A stretch of DNA of 64,000 nucleotides from Pelodictyon luteolum DSM 273. GTDB taxonomy: Bacteria > Bacteroidota > Chlorobiia > Chlorobiales > Chlorobiaceae. The stretch lies in NCBI RefSeq assembly GCF_000012485.1, contig NC_007512.1:1179001-1243000 (forward strand), read 5' to 3'. A program made the position numbers and the translations under genes. Below the pieces are notes generated by a model, which ran no database searches, was not told the DNA's origin, and saw only the letters and a list, made by a program, of their open reading frames with translations. Shown here in pieces: positions 25,844-37,319 of the stretch. The stretch's first letter is position 1, and each line of letters begins with the position of its first letter.

Positions 25844-26835
25844 GCTATCTTTAGGCAGCACCTGAGCTGTTGATCAAGATCCAGAGCCGCAAGCGGCAAG
25901 TCGTTTATCACCTCAAGGCGGGAAAACCCGGCCGCCGGGGCACCCCTCAGCGACAGCTCCCCCTCGACGCCGTTGAAAGCCATCCACCCCTCACGGCACC
26001 GCAGAACTCCCTTTACCCTCATCGAAAAAAGGTTACCGAAAAAACGTGCAAGCATTTCCGCATCGAAGCAGAAATCCGTGCCGATGCGCCACCCGGCCGT
26101 AAAGAAGCCATCACCTCTGCCCTCCAGAAGAAGCCACTCCCGTTGACCGCCATCTCCGGGTTCATCCGGAAGGGCACACGGGGCGGGATGGCTGTGCCGA
26201 TGGGCGTCAGGAGTTCCTGCCGTCCGGCCGGAGGTACGGGGGAGATCAAGAAGGTCAAGCTCTATCTGTCCGTATGCAGTTTCCCTGAGGGCTGTTTTAG
26301 GGGGTTGCACCTTCTCGGCATATGCCCGGAGGGCCTCACGGTGACAGGCTTCAAGAAGGTCCGGCTTGGTGGAGACGATGACATCGGCAAGACTGAGCTG
26401 GTCCATGAACGCGGGGTGGGCGGTATGGCGCTCACTGCAGAGGTTTCTCGAATCGAGAAGGCAGATGACGGCCTTCAGATCAAGCACCTCCCGGTAAAAC
26501 CCTTCCGAGAGGGTCCGGATGACCCGCAGCGGGTGGGCGATGCCTGTCGGCTCAATGAGGATGCGCTCAGGCTTTGTCTCGCGGATGAGCCGGTTGAGGG
26601 CGGTTTCGAACGAGGGGCCTGCTGTGCAGCAGAGGCATCCGCCCGGCACCTCCCGTATGGTGGCTGTTCCGGACCGCGAAGCCAGCAGGCTGTCGACGCC
26701 GATGCGGCCGAACTCGTTGATGATGACGGCCCAACGCTCCTTTGCAGGTTTTATCGAAAGGAGGTGGTTAATGGCGGTTGTTTTGCCTGAGCCGAGAAAG
26801 CCGGTGATGATGGTGGCGGGGATGTTCTTCAGCAC
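25840..26835 (-). CDS. CobW/ZNG-family G3E GTPase (metal chaperone type)
   Basis: A 331-residue P-loop GTPase starting at GTG 26835. Motifs: Walker A TGFLGSGKTTAINHLL, NEFGRIGVDSLL, the CXCC metal-binding motif GGCLCC and Walker B-like ILIEPTGIAHPLR. The usual NKxD base-recognition motif reads STKPDL, a mild departure. A His-rich linker (DAHRHSHPAP) precedes the C-terminal CobW domain, consistent with zinc or another metal. It overlaps the upstream GNAT gene by 7 bp. Probably a metallochaperone; the client is unknown. Confidence 0.88.
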   Translation of the reverse strand: MLKNIPATIITGFLGSGKTTAINHLLSIKPAKERWAVIINEFGRIGVDSLLASRSGTATIREVPGGCLCCTAGPSFETALNRLIRETKPERILIEPTGIAHPLRVIRTLSEGFYREVLDLKAVICLLDSRNLCSERHTAHPAFMDQLSLADVIVSTKPDLLEACHREALRAYAEKVQPPKTALRETAYGQIELDLLDLPRTSGRTAGTPDAHRHSHPAPCALPDEPGDGGQREWLLLEGRGDGFFTAGWRIGTDFCFDAEMLARFFGNLFSMRVKGVLRCREGWMAFNGVEGELSLRGAPAAGFSRLEVINDLPLAALDLDQQLRCCLKIA

Positions 26836-27290
26836 GATTCATCGATCATTTTTCTGAATACCTGCATCGTTGAAGGCTGGAAGCCCCTTGAGCGATAGAA
26901 CGCCTGCGCTTCAGTGTTGCACTCGTCCGTGAGGAGGGTTATGCGCCCTAGCCCCTCAAGGGCAGCGGCCTCGATTGCATGGTCGAGAAGGAGAGCTCCG
27001 ACGCCCTTTCTCCGCCAGCGGGGATCGACCACCATATCTTCGAGCAGTGCAACCTTTTTACCCTGAAACGTGCTTACGGTAGTGAGCAGGAGCACCATGC
27101 CGACGATCTCTCTTTCAATCTCGGCAACGAACACCCTGCCGGAATCAGGACGGGCGATGATCATCCGGAGCCCGTTCTCTTGGCGCAGGGGATCGGGAGA
27201 AAACTCTGTTTCCTCTGAAAAAAGTATTTCGAGCAGCCTCGTACAGGCCTCGATGTCTCCTTCTGCTGCGCTTCGGATCCGGGGTGTCAT
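26829..27290 (-). CDS. GNAT-family N-acetyltransferase
   Basis: ATG 27290 gives 153 residues starting MTPRIRSAAEGDIEACTRLL; the frame is open to 27371 but the extra residues look non-coding. Acetyl-CoA-binding signature: ALLEDMVVDPRWRRKGVGAL then LLDHAIEAA; later ITLLTDECNTEAQAFYRSRG. This resembles small-molecule or amino-group acetyltransferases; the substrate is unknown. It is cotranscribed with the CobW GTPase (7-bp overlap). Confidence 0.88.
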   Translation of the reverse strand: MTPRIRSAAEGDIEACTRLLEILFSEETEFSPDPLRQENGLRMIIARPDSGRVFVAEIEREIVGMVLLLTTVSTFQGKKVALLEDMVVDPRWRRKGVGALLLDHAIEAAALEGLGRITLLTDECNTEAQAFYRSRGFQPSTMQVFRKMIDESC

Positions 27291-27421
27291 AATGGGGTGC
27301 TGTCCTGCATGGTTTACTCTGCCAATCGGGTGCCGGATAGAATATACTTCATGAATTTGTGTTATTTTCACCCGTTAAATCTAGACAATTCTATTCCATA
27401 ATTTCCCGACCCCACTTTCAA

Positions 27422-28117
27422 ATGGATGCGTTCTGGCTCTCTCTCGTCATGATATTTCTTGCCGAACTCGGCGACAAAACCCAGCTGGTCGCTCTCACGC
27501 TGGCAACCTGCTACAACACCTGGACGGTACTCTGGGGCATTTTCTGGGCCACGCTCCTCATCCACGTGTTTTCAGCCGGCATCGGCTGGTTCATGGGCGA
27601 TCTTCTGCCGGTCGACTGGATCCGGTTCGGCGCAGGCGTGGCGTTTCTGGCATTCGGGTTCTGGACCCTTCGGGGCGACCATCTTGACGATGAGGACAGC
27701 GGTACCTGCCGACGCACCCTGAGCCCCTTCTGGCTGGTGTTCGCAACCTTCTTCATGGCCGAACTCGGCGACAAGACCATGCTCTCCACCGTAACGCTTG
27801 CCGCAACGGCCCCGTTCATACCGGTATGGCTCGGCTCAACGGTCGGTATGGTGCTCTCGGACGGTCTTGCCATCATACTCGGGCGTATGCTCGGCAAAAA
27901 GCTCCCGGAAAAAGCCGTCGGCATCGGAGCTGCCGTAATCTTCTTCCTTTTCGGCCTGTACAGCATGTATGAAGGAGGCGCTGCATTCCCGCTCTCAATA
28001 TGGGCTGCGGCTCTCGGACTCACCGCCCTCATCGGCTGGCTGTTCCTTCGCCCCAAACCGGCCTCCAGATCCCGAAATCAAACCACCGGGGACGGCAGCG
28101 ATGGCTCCAATCCTTGA
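27422..28117 (+). CDS. GDT1/TMEM165 (UPF0016) family cation exporter
   Basis: ATG 27422 gives 231 residues starting [20 protein letters not shown]; the frame extends to 27359 but that part is not typical. The two family repeats each carry the ExGDKT motif: [16 protein letters not shown] near the start and [16 protein letters not shown] in the middle. Six hydrophobic helices are visible with a short acidic loop between the halves. Homologues move Mn2+ or Ca2+ out of the cytosol. It overlaps the FetA-like ATPase gene by 17 bp, suggesting a shared role in metal balance. No yybP-ykoY manganese riboswitch was recognised upstream. Confidence 0.9.
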   Translation: MDAFWLSLVMIFLAELGDKTQLVALTLATCYNTWTVLWGIFWATLLIHVFSAGIGWFMGDLLPVDWIRFGAGVAFLAFGFWTLRGDHLDDEDSGTCRRTLSPFWLVFATFFMAELGDKTMLSTVTLAATAPFIPVWLGSTVGMVLSDGLAIILGRMLGKKLPEKAVGIGAAVIFFLFGLYSMYEGGAAFPLSIWAAALGLTALIGWLFLRPKPASRSRNQTTGDGSDGSNP

Positions 28118-28772
28118 AATCCGTGATCTCTCCTTCACCCATGAGGGCGCTCAATCGCCGATTTTCGAGCATCTCTCCCTCGCAGTGGAGGAGGGGAGCC
28201 ATATCCTCCTGAAAGGGGCATCGGGCACCGGAAAATCGAGCCTGCTCCGCCTCATCTGCCGGCTTGCCGCCCCCACGTCCGGAACCATCCTGTACCGTGG
28301 GGAGCCCATCACCGGCATTGCCCCCCCGAAACTCAGAAGCGCCGTCGGCTACGTTGCCCAGATTCCCCGGATGATGGAAGGATCGGTAAAAGAGAACCTC
28401 CTCCTTCCCTTCACGTTCGCCGCCAACCATGGACTCAAGGCACCTGCAGAGGACGAACTCCGCCGGATGCTCAGTGATTTTTATCTTGACGACCTCAAGC
28501 TCACCCATCCCGCACTGAAACTCTCGACCGGCCAGCAGCAGCGACTTGCCCTTATGCGCACACTCCTGCTCAAGCCTGACCTTCTCCTGCTCGACGAGCC
28601 GACCTCTGCACTGGATGCCCTGAGCGCAAGCATGGTGTTTACCATAATGGAGCGGCTCAACACCCGTGAAAAGAAAACCCTCATTACCGTCACCCACAGC
28701 GACTATCGTCCTTCCGGTGCCCACGTTGAGCTGTATCTTCTCCGGAACCGCACCCTTACACGGCAGCCATGA
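28101..28772 (+). CDS. fetA: FetA-like ABC transporter ATPase
   Basis: The start at 28101 ([16 protein letters not shown]) gives 223 residues; upstream codons belong to the GDT1 overlap. A compact ABC ATPase: Walker [18 protein letters not shown]-loop [12 protein letters not shown], signature [18 protein letters not shown] (STGQQ rather than SGGQ), Walker [15 protein letters not shown] and H-loop VTHSDYR. With the UPF0014 permease downstream (ATGA overlap) it matches E. coli FetAB (YbbLM), linked to iron export. The truncated signature is usual for this subfamily. Confidence 0.85.
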   Translation: MAPILEIRDLSFTHEGAQSPIFEHLSLAVEEGSHILLKGASGTGKSSLLRLICRLAAPTSGTILYRGEPITGIAPPKLRSAVGYVAQIPRMMEGSVKENLLLPFTFAANHGLKAPAEDELRRMLSDFYLDDLKLTHPALKLSTGQQQRLALMRTLLLKPDLLLLDEPTSALDALSASMVFTIMERLNTREKKTLITVTHSDYRPSGAHVELYLLRNRTLTRQP

Positions 28773-29554
28773 CCTCCATCATAGACATCTCCATCGGCCA
28801 GCTCCTGCTTGCGCTTGTCTTCATCCTCCTTGCGCAGATCTCCTCGTTCATCTTCCAGCTCGGCCTGCACCGGGACATCGCCATCGGCACCGTGCGTACT
28901 TTTGCGCAGCTGTTCCTCATGGGATACGTACTGACATATATCCTGCACTCCGACAATGTCTTTTTGATCACAGGGGTGTTCGTCGTCATGGTCTCCTCGG
29001 CCATCTTCATCATCAAGGGCCGGGTGAATGAAAAACAGGTTGCCTACCTTCTGCCGACCTTCATCACCATGCTGCTCAGTTATTTTGTGACCGCCGTGTT
29101 CGTCTCCGGCCTCATCATCGGAAGCTCGCCCTGGTGGGAGCCGCGCTACTTCATTCCGGCCGGCGGCATGGTCATCGGCAACTCCATGTCAGCGCTTGCC
29201 ATCTCCATAGAGCGCTTTTTCAAGGACCTGCGACAGCAACGCGAACTGGTTGAAATGAAGCTCTGTCTCGGAGCCGGTTACCGGGAAGCGAGCGCCGAAC
29301 AGTTCCGGGCTGCGGTGAAAGCCGGCATGATCCCCTCCATCAACGCCATGATGGGCGTAGGGCTGGTGTTCATCCCCGGCATGATGTCCGGCCAGATACT
29401 GGCGGGAGCCGATCCCTTGATCGCCATACGCTACCAGATCGTGGTCATGCTCATGCTGGTGGGGGCAACGGCGGTCAGCTCCGTTTCGGTGATGCTCCTC
29501 ATCCGCAGGCGCTGTTTCGGCAGCGGTGAGGAGCTGCTCCTCACCCCGGAGTAA
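28769..29554 (+). CDS. fetB: FetB-like (UPF0014) ABC transporter permease
   Basis: A 261-residue membrane protein with about seven helices. Family blocks: LGLHRDIAIGTVRTFAQLFL, IPAGGMVIGNSMSALAISIE, EMKLCLGAGYREASAEQFRA and IPGMMSGQILAGADPLIAIR. This is the YbbM/FetB family, a probable iron exporter membrane part. It is the last gene of the GDT1-fetA-fetB operon and is followed by a strong hairpin terminator. Confidence 0.9.
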   Translation: MTSIIDISIGQLLLALVFILLAQISSFIFQLGLHRDIAIGTVRTFAQLFLMGYVLTYILHSDNVFLITGVFVVMVSSAIFIIKGRVNEKQVAYLLPTFITMLLSYFVTAVFVSGLIIGSSPWWEPRYFIPAGGMVIGNSMSALAISIERFFKDLRQQRELVEMKLCLGAGYREASAEQFRAAVKAGMIPSINAMMGVGLVFIPGMMSGQILAGADPLIAIRYQIVVMLMLVGATAVSSVSVMLLIRRRCFGSGEELLLTPE

Positions 29555-29606
29555 CACACTGCCGTAACACCAAGCCCGAGAGATGCTGTTGCGGCGGGGC
29601 ACAGAA

Positions 29607-29634
29607 AAAGCCCCGTCATACGGCACGGGGCTTT
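29607..29634. terminator. Bidirectional terminator between fetB and htpX
   Basis: A perfect 10-bp stem, aaagccccgt/acggggcttt, with an 8-nt loop. A-rich sequence on one side and TTTA on the other allow use from both strands, fitting the converging genes fetB (+) and htpX (-). Confidence 0.85.
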
Positions 29635-29666
29635 AAGGGTGCGGGAGAAGGCCGGGAGCAGGGGGC

Positions 29667-30542
29667 TCAGCGGGCTGATTCAAGTGCTGCGATCCGGGAT
29701 TCAAGAGGGGGGTGGCTGCTGAAGAGCGCCATCATGCCGCCACCGGCAATGCCGCTAGCCGCCATCTCTTTAGGCAGTTTGCCGGCGTCAATGCTTCCGA
29801 GTGCACGCAGGGCCTCGATCATCGGACGGCGGTCGCCGATCAGGGCTGCGGCTCCGGCATCCGCCCGGAATTCACGCTTGCGCGAGAAGTACATGACAAC
29901 GATGCTTGCAAGGATACCGAAAACGATTTCAAAGGCAATGCTGCTGATCCAGTAGCCGATGCCCGGGCTGCCGGACTCGTCTTCGTCCCTCCGGAGAAAG
30001 CTGTCGAGGGCGTAAGCAAAGACGCGCGCCAGAAAAATCACGAAGGTGTTGACGACACCCTGGATGAGGGTGAGGGTGACCATGTCGCCGTTCTGGATAT
30101 GGGCCACCTCATGAGCCAGTACCGCTTCCACCTGTTTGCGGTCCATGCTGCGGAGAAGACCGCTCGAAACGGCAACAAGCGACTTCGAACGGCTCGGTCC
30201 GGTCGCGAACGCATTGGGAGCACCCTCGTAGATTGCTACTTCAGGCATTGCAAGGTCAGCTTTTTTGGAAAGCTGCCGGACCGTATTCAGCAGCCATGAC
30301 TCGTCCTCGTTCGACGCGCGCAGGATGACCCGTGCCCCGGTGCTCCATTTTGCCATGGTTTTCGACATCAACAGCGATATGAACGAGCCGCCGAAGCCGA
30401 TGAGGGCGGCAAACGCCAGCAGCATGCCGAGGTCAAGGCCGTTCGACGTCAGAAACCGGTCTACGCCGAGAAGCCGGGCGCTGAAGGACAGCACCAGTAT
30501 AACGGCAAGGTTGGTTATGAGGAAAAGAAATACGCGTTTCAT
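29667..30542 (-). CDS. htpX: Membrane zinc metalloprotease HtpX
   Basis: A 291-residue M48 protease. Two N-terminal helices, the zinc motif [14 protein letters not shown] with the catalytic Glu, two further helices, and the third ligand region [37 protein letters not shown] is also typical. HtpX acts in quality control of inner-membrane proteins. It is transcribed alone, with about 140 bp of spacer to lgt upstream. Confidence 0.96.
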   Translation of the reverse strand: MKRVFLFLITNLAVILVLSFSARLLGVDRFLTSNGLDLGMLLAFAALIGFGGSFISLLMSKTMAKWSTGARVILRASNEDESWLLNTVRQLSKKADLAMPEVAIYEGAPNAFATGPSRSKSLVAVSSGLLRSMDRKQVEAVLAHEVAHIQNGDMVTLTLIQGVVNTFVIFLARVFAYALDSFLRRDEDESGSPGIGYWISSIAFEIVFGILASIVVMYFSRKREFRADAGAAALIGDRRPMIEALRALGSIDAGKLPKEMAASGIAGGGMMALFSSHPPLESRIAALESAR

Positions 30543-30682
30543 TGTGGGTATCCTTTATAAGTGATAGAGTTATTTGTGAGGTTGTTGAGAGAGCAAAGGG
30601 TTTTATGCGTACCGATGATGCTATAACGAACGAAGGAGGTTCACCCGTTCCCGTCCTCGCATGCTGTCCCCCAGGTGGGAGT

Positions 30683-31537
30683 TCATGCACTCCGCCCGGA
30701 CCCTGCCTGCCGTGATGCCGCGATGTATACGGCAACGGCCGCGAGCATCATCGATATGCAGAGCAGCTGGCCCATTGAAAAATCGAGGAACACGAATCCG
30801 AGCTGCGCATCCGGCTCCCTGAAATACTCGATGAAAAAGCGTACGAACCCGTACCCGAACAGGTAGACGGCCGAGAGGTAGCCGCTGAAAGGCGCTTGTT
30901 TCCTCAGCGTCCAGAGAATGCCGAAGAGCACGATGCCTTCGAAAAACGCTTCATACAGCTGCGATGGGTGGCGGAGCTCATAGGTCGGGGCAAGCGGGAA
31001 GTACATGCCGACAGCCGCATCGGTCACCCGGCCGTAGAGCTCGCCATTGATGAAGTTGCCGATGCGCCCGAACGTGTAGCCGAGCGGGACTGCGGGAATG
31101 AAAAGGTCAACGGTTTCAAGGAACCCTTTTTTCTGTGACCGCGTGAATGCAAAGAGCGCTATGGTGACCCCGATGAGACCGCCGTGGTAGGACATGCCTG
31201 ATATCCCGCTGAACGCGCATCCCTCTGCGGTTCCCATCCAGGGAAGCAGGGTACCCAGAGGATCGGCAATGAGGTCCGCCATGCCGTAGAAAAGGAGGTA
31301 GCCGATTCTTCCTCCGAGAATCACGCCCACCATCACCCAGGTCAGGGCATCGCCGATGAAGGGTTTCGTGAACGGCAGCTTTTCCGTCCTTATACGATAG
31401 TTGGCCAGCAGCCATACGATGGCGAAGGCGACAATGTACATCGTACCATACCAGCGGACGGCAAAGCCGCCGACGCTGAAGATGACGGGGTCCATCTGTG
31501 AGGGAAGGTGCTGCCACCAGCTGAGCAGAGTGTTCAT
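30683..31537 (-). CDS. lgt: Prolipoprotein diacylglyceryl transferase
   Basis: A 284-residue integral membrane enzyme that adds diacylglyceryl to the lipobox Cys, the first step of lipoprotein maturation. Seen are VRWYGTMYIVAFAIVWLLA, GGRIGYLLFYG, MSYHGGLIGVTIALF and the signature GRIGNFINGELYGR. It is needed by the several lipoproteins encoded in this window. It is divergent from aclB, with about 120 bp between the two starts. Confidence 0.96.
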   Translation of the reverse strand: MNTLLSWWQHLPSQMDPVIFSVGGFAVRWYGTMYIVAFAIVWLLANYRIRTEKLPFTKPFIGDALTWVMVGVILGGRIGYLLFYGMADLIADPLGTLLPWMGTAEGCAFSGISGMSYHGGLIGVTIALFAFTRSQKKGFLETVDLFIPAVPLGYTFGRIGNFINGELYGRVTDAAVGMYFPLAPTYELRHPSQLYEAFFEGIVLFGILWTLRKQAPFSGYLSAVYLFGYGFVRFFIEYFREPDAQLGFVFLDFSMGQLLCISMMLAAVAVYIAASRQAGSGRSA

Positions 31538-31661
31538 TTTTTACGGTTTTCCTGCTATTTACAACTGCGGAACTATTGTATCAAAAAAAAATATCGTTAA
31601 CTTTCAATCTTGCGCATTTTGTTGCATTTCCATACCCATTAACACACAAAATACCGATAGA

Positions 31662-32858
31662 ATGGCTAAGATACTTGAAGGGCCTGCCATGAAACTGTTC
31701 AACAAGTGGGGCATTCCCGTGCCGAACTATGTTGTCATCATGGATCCCGAACGCCTTATGCAGCTCGGAGAAGCTAATAAATGGCTCCGGGATTCGAAAC
31801 TTGTCGTTAAAGCACACGAAGCCATAGGCGGACGGTACAAGCTGGGCCTTGTCAAGATCGGCCTGAACCTCGAAGAGGCGTATGAGGCAGCAAAAGAAAT
31901 GATCGGCAGGGAGATCGGCACCGCCGTCGTCCGTCAGGTCATCGTCGCAGAAATGCTTGAGCATGACGCGGAATATTACGTCTCAATCGCCGGCAACCGC
32001 GACGGCGCTGAACTCCTGCTCTCCAACAAGGGCGGCGTAGATATCGAAGACAACTGGGACACCGTCAAAAGGCTTTTCATTCCCCTTGACGAGACCCCTT
32101 CCCTTGAAAAGCTCACCGAAACGGCAGCGGATGCCGGTTTTACCGGAGAAGTCGCAGAGCGCGTCGCCAAGATCGCCTCACGCCTTATCCTCTGCTTCGA
32201 CAACGAAGATGCACAGTCCATCGAAATCAACCCGCTTGTCATCCGCAAGAGCGACATGCGCTTTGCAGCGCTTGACGCGGTCATGAACGTCGACTGGGAT
32301 GCCCGTTTCCGCCATGCGGACTGGGATTTCAAACCGGTTTCCGAAATCGGCCGTCCGTTCACCGAAGCCGAGCAGCAGATCATGGAGATTGATGCACGCA
32401 TCAAGGGTTCGGTCAAGTTCGTTGAAGTTCCCGGCGGCGAAATCGCCCTCCTGACAGCAGGCGGCGGCGCTTCCGTATTCTATTCCGATGCGGTTGTCGC
32501 ACGCGGCGGCACCATCGCCAACTATGCAGAATACTCCGGCGACCCGGCCGACTGGGCTGTGGAAGCACTCACGGAGACCATCTGCCAGCTTCCGAACATC
32601 AAGCACATCATCGTCGGTGGCGCAATCGCCAACTTCACCGATGTGAAAGCGACGTTCAGCGGCATCATCAACGGGTTCCGTGCCAGCAAGGCAAAAGGCT
32701 ACCTGGATGGAGTGAAGATCTGGGTGAGGCGTGGCGGACCGAACGAGAACCAGGGTCTTGCCGCCATCAAAAAGCTCGAAGACGAAGGGTTCGACATCCA
32801 TGTCTACGATCGCACCATGCCGATGACCGATATCGTCGACCTTGCACTGAAAGCGTAA
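31662..32858 (+). CDS. aclB: ATP-citrate lyase small subunit
   Basis: ATG 31662 starts MAKILEGPAMKLFNKWGIPV and gives 398 residues, the length known for Chlorobium AclB; codons back to 31401 belong to the spacer and the antisense lgt start. The protein is the ATP-grasp/succinyl-CoA-synthetase-beta-like half of the enzyme: DSKLVVKAHEAIGGRYKLG, a citrate-binding domain with LTAGGGASVFYSDAV, and VGGAIANFTDVKATF. With AclA it cleaves citrate to acetyl-CoA and oxaloacetate, the hallmark step of the reductive TCA cycle. aclA follows 65 bp later. Confidence 0.97.
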   Translation: MAKILEGPAMKLFNKWGIPVPNYVVIMDPERLMQLGEANKWLRDSKLVVKAHEAIGGRYKLGLVKIGLNLEEAYEAAKEMIGREIGTAVVRQVIVAEMLEHDAEYYVSIAGNRDGAELLLSNKGGVDIEDNWDTVKRLFIPLDETPSLEKLTETAADAGFTGEVAERVAKIASRLILCFDNEDAQSIEINPLVIRKSDMRFAALDAVMNVDWDARFRHADWDFKPVSEIGRPFTEAEQQIMEIDARIKGSVKFVEVPGGEIALLTAGGGASVFYSDAVVARGGTIANYAEYSGDPADWAVEALTETICQLPNIKHIIVGGAIANFTDVKATFSGIINGFRASKAKGYLDGVKIWVRRGGPNENQGLAAIKKLEDEGFDIHVYDRTMPMTDIVDLALKA

Positions 32859-32923
32859 GGCTGACTGGTATCACTGAGGCAAAAGACACAGAAAACTTCT
32901 AACTTCATAAAACGGAACGTAAC

Positions 32924-34756
32924 GTGAGCATAATTGCAAATAAAGACACAAGGGTTGTCATCATCGGCGGTGTCGCCGGTGTCAATGCCGCAAAGAGGAT
33001 GGCGCAGTTCGACTTTCTCATCAACAGGCCTCTCTCAGTCCAGGCATTTGTCTATCCCCCCGAGAAAGGACAGCAGAAAGAGATCTACCGTGGCGGCGAA
33101 CTGAACAACATTTCAGTATACGCCACCCTTCAGGAGGCTCTTGAGGAGAACCCGCAGATCAATACCGCCCTTATCTACCTCGGCGCATCACGTGCCGCCC
33201 AGTCGGCCAGGGAGTGCCTTGAGTCGAAGAACATCCAGCTGGTCTCCATGATCACTGAAGGTGTGCCGGAAAAAGACGCGAAAAAGCTTCGTGCCATGGC
33301 CATCAAGAGCGGCAAGATGTTCAACGGCCCGTCCTCGATCGGCATCATGTCGGCAGGCGAGTGCCGTCTCGGCGTCATCGGCGGAGAGTACAAGAACCTC
33401 AAGCTCTGCAACCTCTACCGTGCAGGCTCGTTCGGTGTGCTGACCAAGTCGGGAGGCCTTTCGAACGAAACCATGTGGCTCTGCGCCCAGAACGGCAACG
33501 GCATCACTTCAGCCGTGGCAATCGGCGGTGACTCCTACCCGGGCACCGACTTTGTCACCTACCTTGAGATGTTCGAGAACGATCCCGAAACCAAGGCTGT
33601 TGTCATGGTCGGCGAAGTCGGCGGAACCCTTGAGGAAGAAGCCGCAGAGTGGTTCGGAGCAAAGAAGCGCCGCATCCGCCTCATCGCAGCCATCGGCGGC
33701 ACCTGCCAGGAAGTTCTGCCCCAGGGCATGAAGTTCGGCCATGCCGGCGCCAAGGAAGGCAAGAAAGGCCTCGGTTCCGCCCGCTCGAAAATCAACTCCC
33801 TGCGTGAAGCCGGCGCCCTTGTCCCCGACACTTTCGGCGGACTCTCGAAGGCCATCAAGCAGGTATACCAGGAACTCCTCGCTGAAGGCTCCATCAAGCC
33901 GGAGGCCGAGATCGACGACGCGCTGCTCCCCGAGCTGCCGCTGAAGGTACAGGAGATCATGAAGCAGGGTGACGTCATCGTCGAGCCGCTCATCCGCACC
34001 ACCATCTCCGACGACCGCGGCGAAGAGCCCCGTTATGTCGGTTATGCCGCTTCCGAGCTCTGCGAGAAGGGTTACGGCATCGAAGACGTTCTTGCCCTCC
34101 TCTGGAACAAGAAGCTCCCCTCAAGGGAAGAGTCTGAAATCATCAAGCGCATCGTCATGATTTCCGCCGACCACGGCCCGGCAGTGTCTGGTGCTTTCGG
34201 TGCAATCCTCGGCGCCTGCGCAGGCATCGACATGCCGCAGGCGGTTTCTGCAGGCATGACCATGATCGGACCCCGTTTCGGCGGCGCCGTCACCAACGCC
34301 GGCAAGTACTTTGCCTACGGCGTCAAGGAGTTCCCGAACGACATCCCCGGATTCCTCTCATGGATGAAGCAGAACGTCGGACCGGTACCCGGCATCGGCC
34401 ACAGGGTCAAAAGCCTCAAGAACCCGGACAAGAGGGTCAAGTACCTTGTCGACTACGTGAAGAACCACACCTCGCTCCATATGCCGATCCTCGACTATGC
34501 GCTTGAGGTTGAAAAAGTCACCACCTCGAAAAAGGACAACCTTATCCTCAACGTCGACGGCACCATCGGCTGTATCCTCGTCGATCTGGACTTCCCGGAG
34601 CAGTCTCTGAACGGATTCTTCGTCCTGGCCCGCACCATCGGCATGATCGGCCACTGGATCGACCAGAACACGCAGAACGCCCGACTCATCAGGCTCTACG
34701 ATTACCTGATCAACTACGCGGTGAAAGACGAGCGCGAAGTGCCCGAGAAGAAGTAA
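32924..34756 (+). CDS. aclA: ATP-citrate lyase large subunit
   Basis: The GTG start at 32924 gives 610 residues. The N-terminal half is succinyl-CoA-synthetase-alpha-like, with the phosphohistidine loop GMKFGHAGAKEGKKGLGSA. The C-terminal half is citrate-synthase-like (SADHGPAVSGAFGAILGACA, then PRFGGAVTNAGKYF, VPGIGHRV). It catalyses ATP- and CoA-dependent citrate cleavage with AclB. A strong terminator follows, so transcription from the acl promoter probably ends before the ATPase operon. Confidence 0.97.
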   Translation: MSIIANKDTRVVIIGGVAGVNAAKRMAQFDFLINRPLSVQAFVYPPEKGQQKEIYRGGELNNISVYATLQEALEENPQINTALIYLGASRAAQSARECLESKNIQLVSMITEGVPEKDAKKLRAMAIKSGKMFNGPSSIGIMSAGECRLGVIGGEYKNLKLCNLYRAGSFGVLTKSGGLSNETMWLCAQNGNGITSAVAIGGDSYPGTDFVTYLEMFENDPETKAVVMVGEVGGTLEEEAAEWFGAKKRRIRLIAAIGGTCQEVLPQGMKFGHAGAKEGKKGLGSARSKINSLREAGALVPDTFGGLSKAIKQVYQELLAEGSIKPEAEIDDALLPELPLKVQEIMKQGDVIVEPLIRTTISDDRGEEPRYVGYAASELCEKGYGIEDVLALLWNKKLPSREESEIIKRIVMISADHGPAVSGAFGAILGACAGIDMPQAVSAGMTMIGPRFGGAVTNAGKYFAYGVKEFPNDIPGFLSWMKQNVGPVPGIGHRVKSLKNPDKRVKYLVDYVKNHTSLHMPILDYALEVEKVTTSKKDNLILNVDGTIGCILVDLDFPEQSLNGFFVLARTIGMIGHWIDQNTQNARLIRLYDYLINYAVKDEREVPEKK

Positions 34757-34783
34757 GCTTCGGCACTCGGTCATACAGACAGG

Positions 34784-34819
34784 GAGAGCGGGACTTTCGG
34801 GTCCCGCTCTCTTTTTTTT
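34784..34819 (+). terminator. Intrinsic terminator after aclA
   Basis: An 11-bp perfect stem, gagagcgggac/gtcccgctctc, with loop tttcgg, followed by a run of eight T. A textbook rho-independent terminator 27 bp after the aclA stop. Confidence 0.92.
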
Positions 34820-34875
34820 GTCCGGCCGGGGTGAACGAAACCGCTGAAAGAATGCTTGTTGTAACAGAGAGCTGA

Positions 34876-36701
<1,826 letters not shown>

Positions 36702-36709
<8 letters not shown>

Positions 36710-37022
36710 ACGTCCCGAAGAGAAAGGGCCGCTTTCAAAACGGGTGGGAAGCAGCGAGCAGCGGAAGCTGAAGGCCCGGAAACGCACCATCCGCAACATC
36801 TGGTTCGGCTTCTCGCTCTTCGGCCTCATCGGCTGGTCGATCGTCATACCGACGCTGGCCGGCGTGGCGATCGGCCTGTGGATCGACAGCCGCTATCCTT
36901 CCGGGCGATCATGGGCGCTGATGCTGCTCGTCGCAGGGCTGGCGGTGGGATGCTGGAATGCGGTGCGATGGATGCTCGAGGAGAAAAAAGAGATGGAGAG
37001 GGAGGAGCGTGATGACGAGTGA
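36702..37022 (+). CDS. atpQ: N-type ATPase AtpQ (AtpI-like) subunit
   Basis: ATG 36702 (MTERPEEKGPLSKRVG) gives 106 residues and overlaps the atpC stop by 8 bp; an in-frame ATG at 36687 is less likely. A charged N-terminus is followed by two helices (IWFGFSLFGLIGWSIVIPTL then ALMLLVAGLAVGCWNAVRWM) and a charged tail. This matches the ATPase gene 1 family (AtpQ) found only in N-type operons, probably an assembly or ion-handling factor for the c ring. Confidence 0.85.
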
Positions 37023-37317
37023 GATGCTGATGGGTCTCCTGCCGGACCTTCTCGGGGGGCTGCTGCTCGGCTCACTGTTCTTCGGCGGGCTGTGGCTTAC
37101 CGTCCGCAGGGGGCTCGCCTCTCCCAGGCCGTGGCTCTGGTTCGGGCTCAGCTCGCTCCTGCGCACCATGCTCGTGCTGGCCGGTTTCTGGTGGCTGGCC
37201 GGAAATGACTGGCGGGGGTTCCTTGCCGCGCTGCTCGGTTTTACCGCAGCAAAGGTCCTGGCGGCAGTTCTCAGCCGTAAATCGCCGCCCTATGAGGGCC
37301 AGGCAAAGGAGGGATAG
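37012..37317 (+). CDS. atpR: N-type ATPase AtpR subunit
   Basis: ATG 37012 (or GTG 37009) follows ggagg at 37001 and gives 101 residues. Three hydrophobic helices are visible: LLPDLLGGLLLGSLFFGGLW, WLWFGLSSLLRTMLVLAGFW and FLAALLGFTAAKVLAAVLS. The middle helix has an Arg in SSLLRTML, a known feature of AtpR that has been proposed to interact with the c-subunit carboxylate. It overlaps atpQ by 11 bp, and atpB follows after 2 bp. Confidence 0.87.
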   Translation: MTSEMLMGLLPDLLGGLLLGSLFFGGLWLTVRRGLASPRPWLWFGLSSLLRTMLVLAGFWWLAGNDWRGFLAALLGFTAAKVLAAVLSRKSPPYEGQAKEG

Positions 37318-37319
37318 CC

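Noticed and set aside
27291-27421. Manganese riboswitch (yybP-ykoY) before the GDT1 gene
   Set aside because: No matching conserved loops or paired stems could be found in the short spacer.
27969-28100. Upstream extension of the FetA-like ATPase
   Set aside because: It lies inside the GDT1 gene in another frame, and ABC ATPases of this group begin at [12 protein letters not shown].
31401-31661. Upstream extension of aclB
   Set aside because: AclB homologues start at MAKILEGPAMKLF; the extension runs through the lgt start and promoter spacer.
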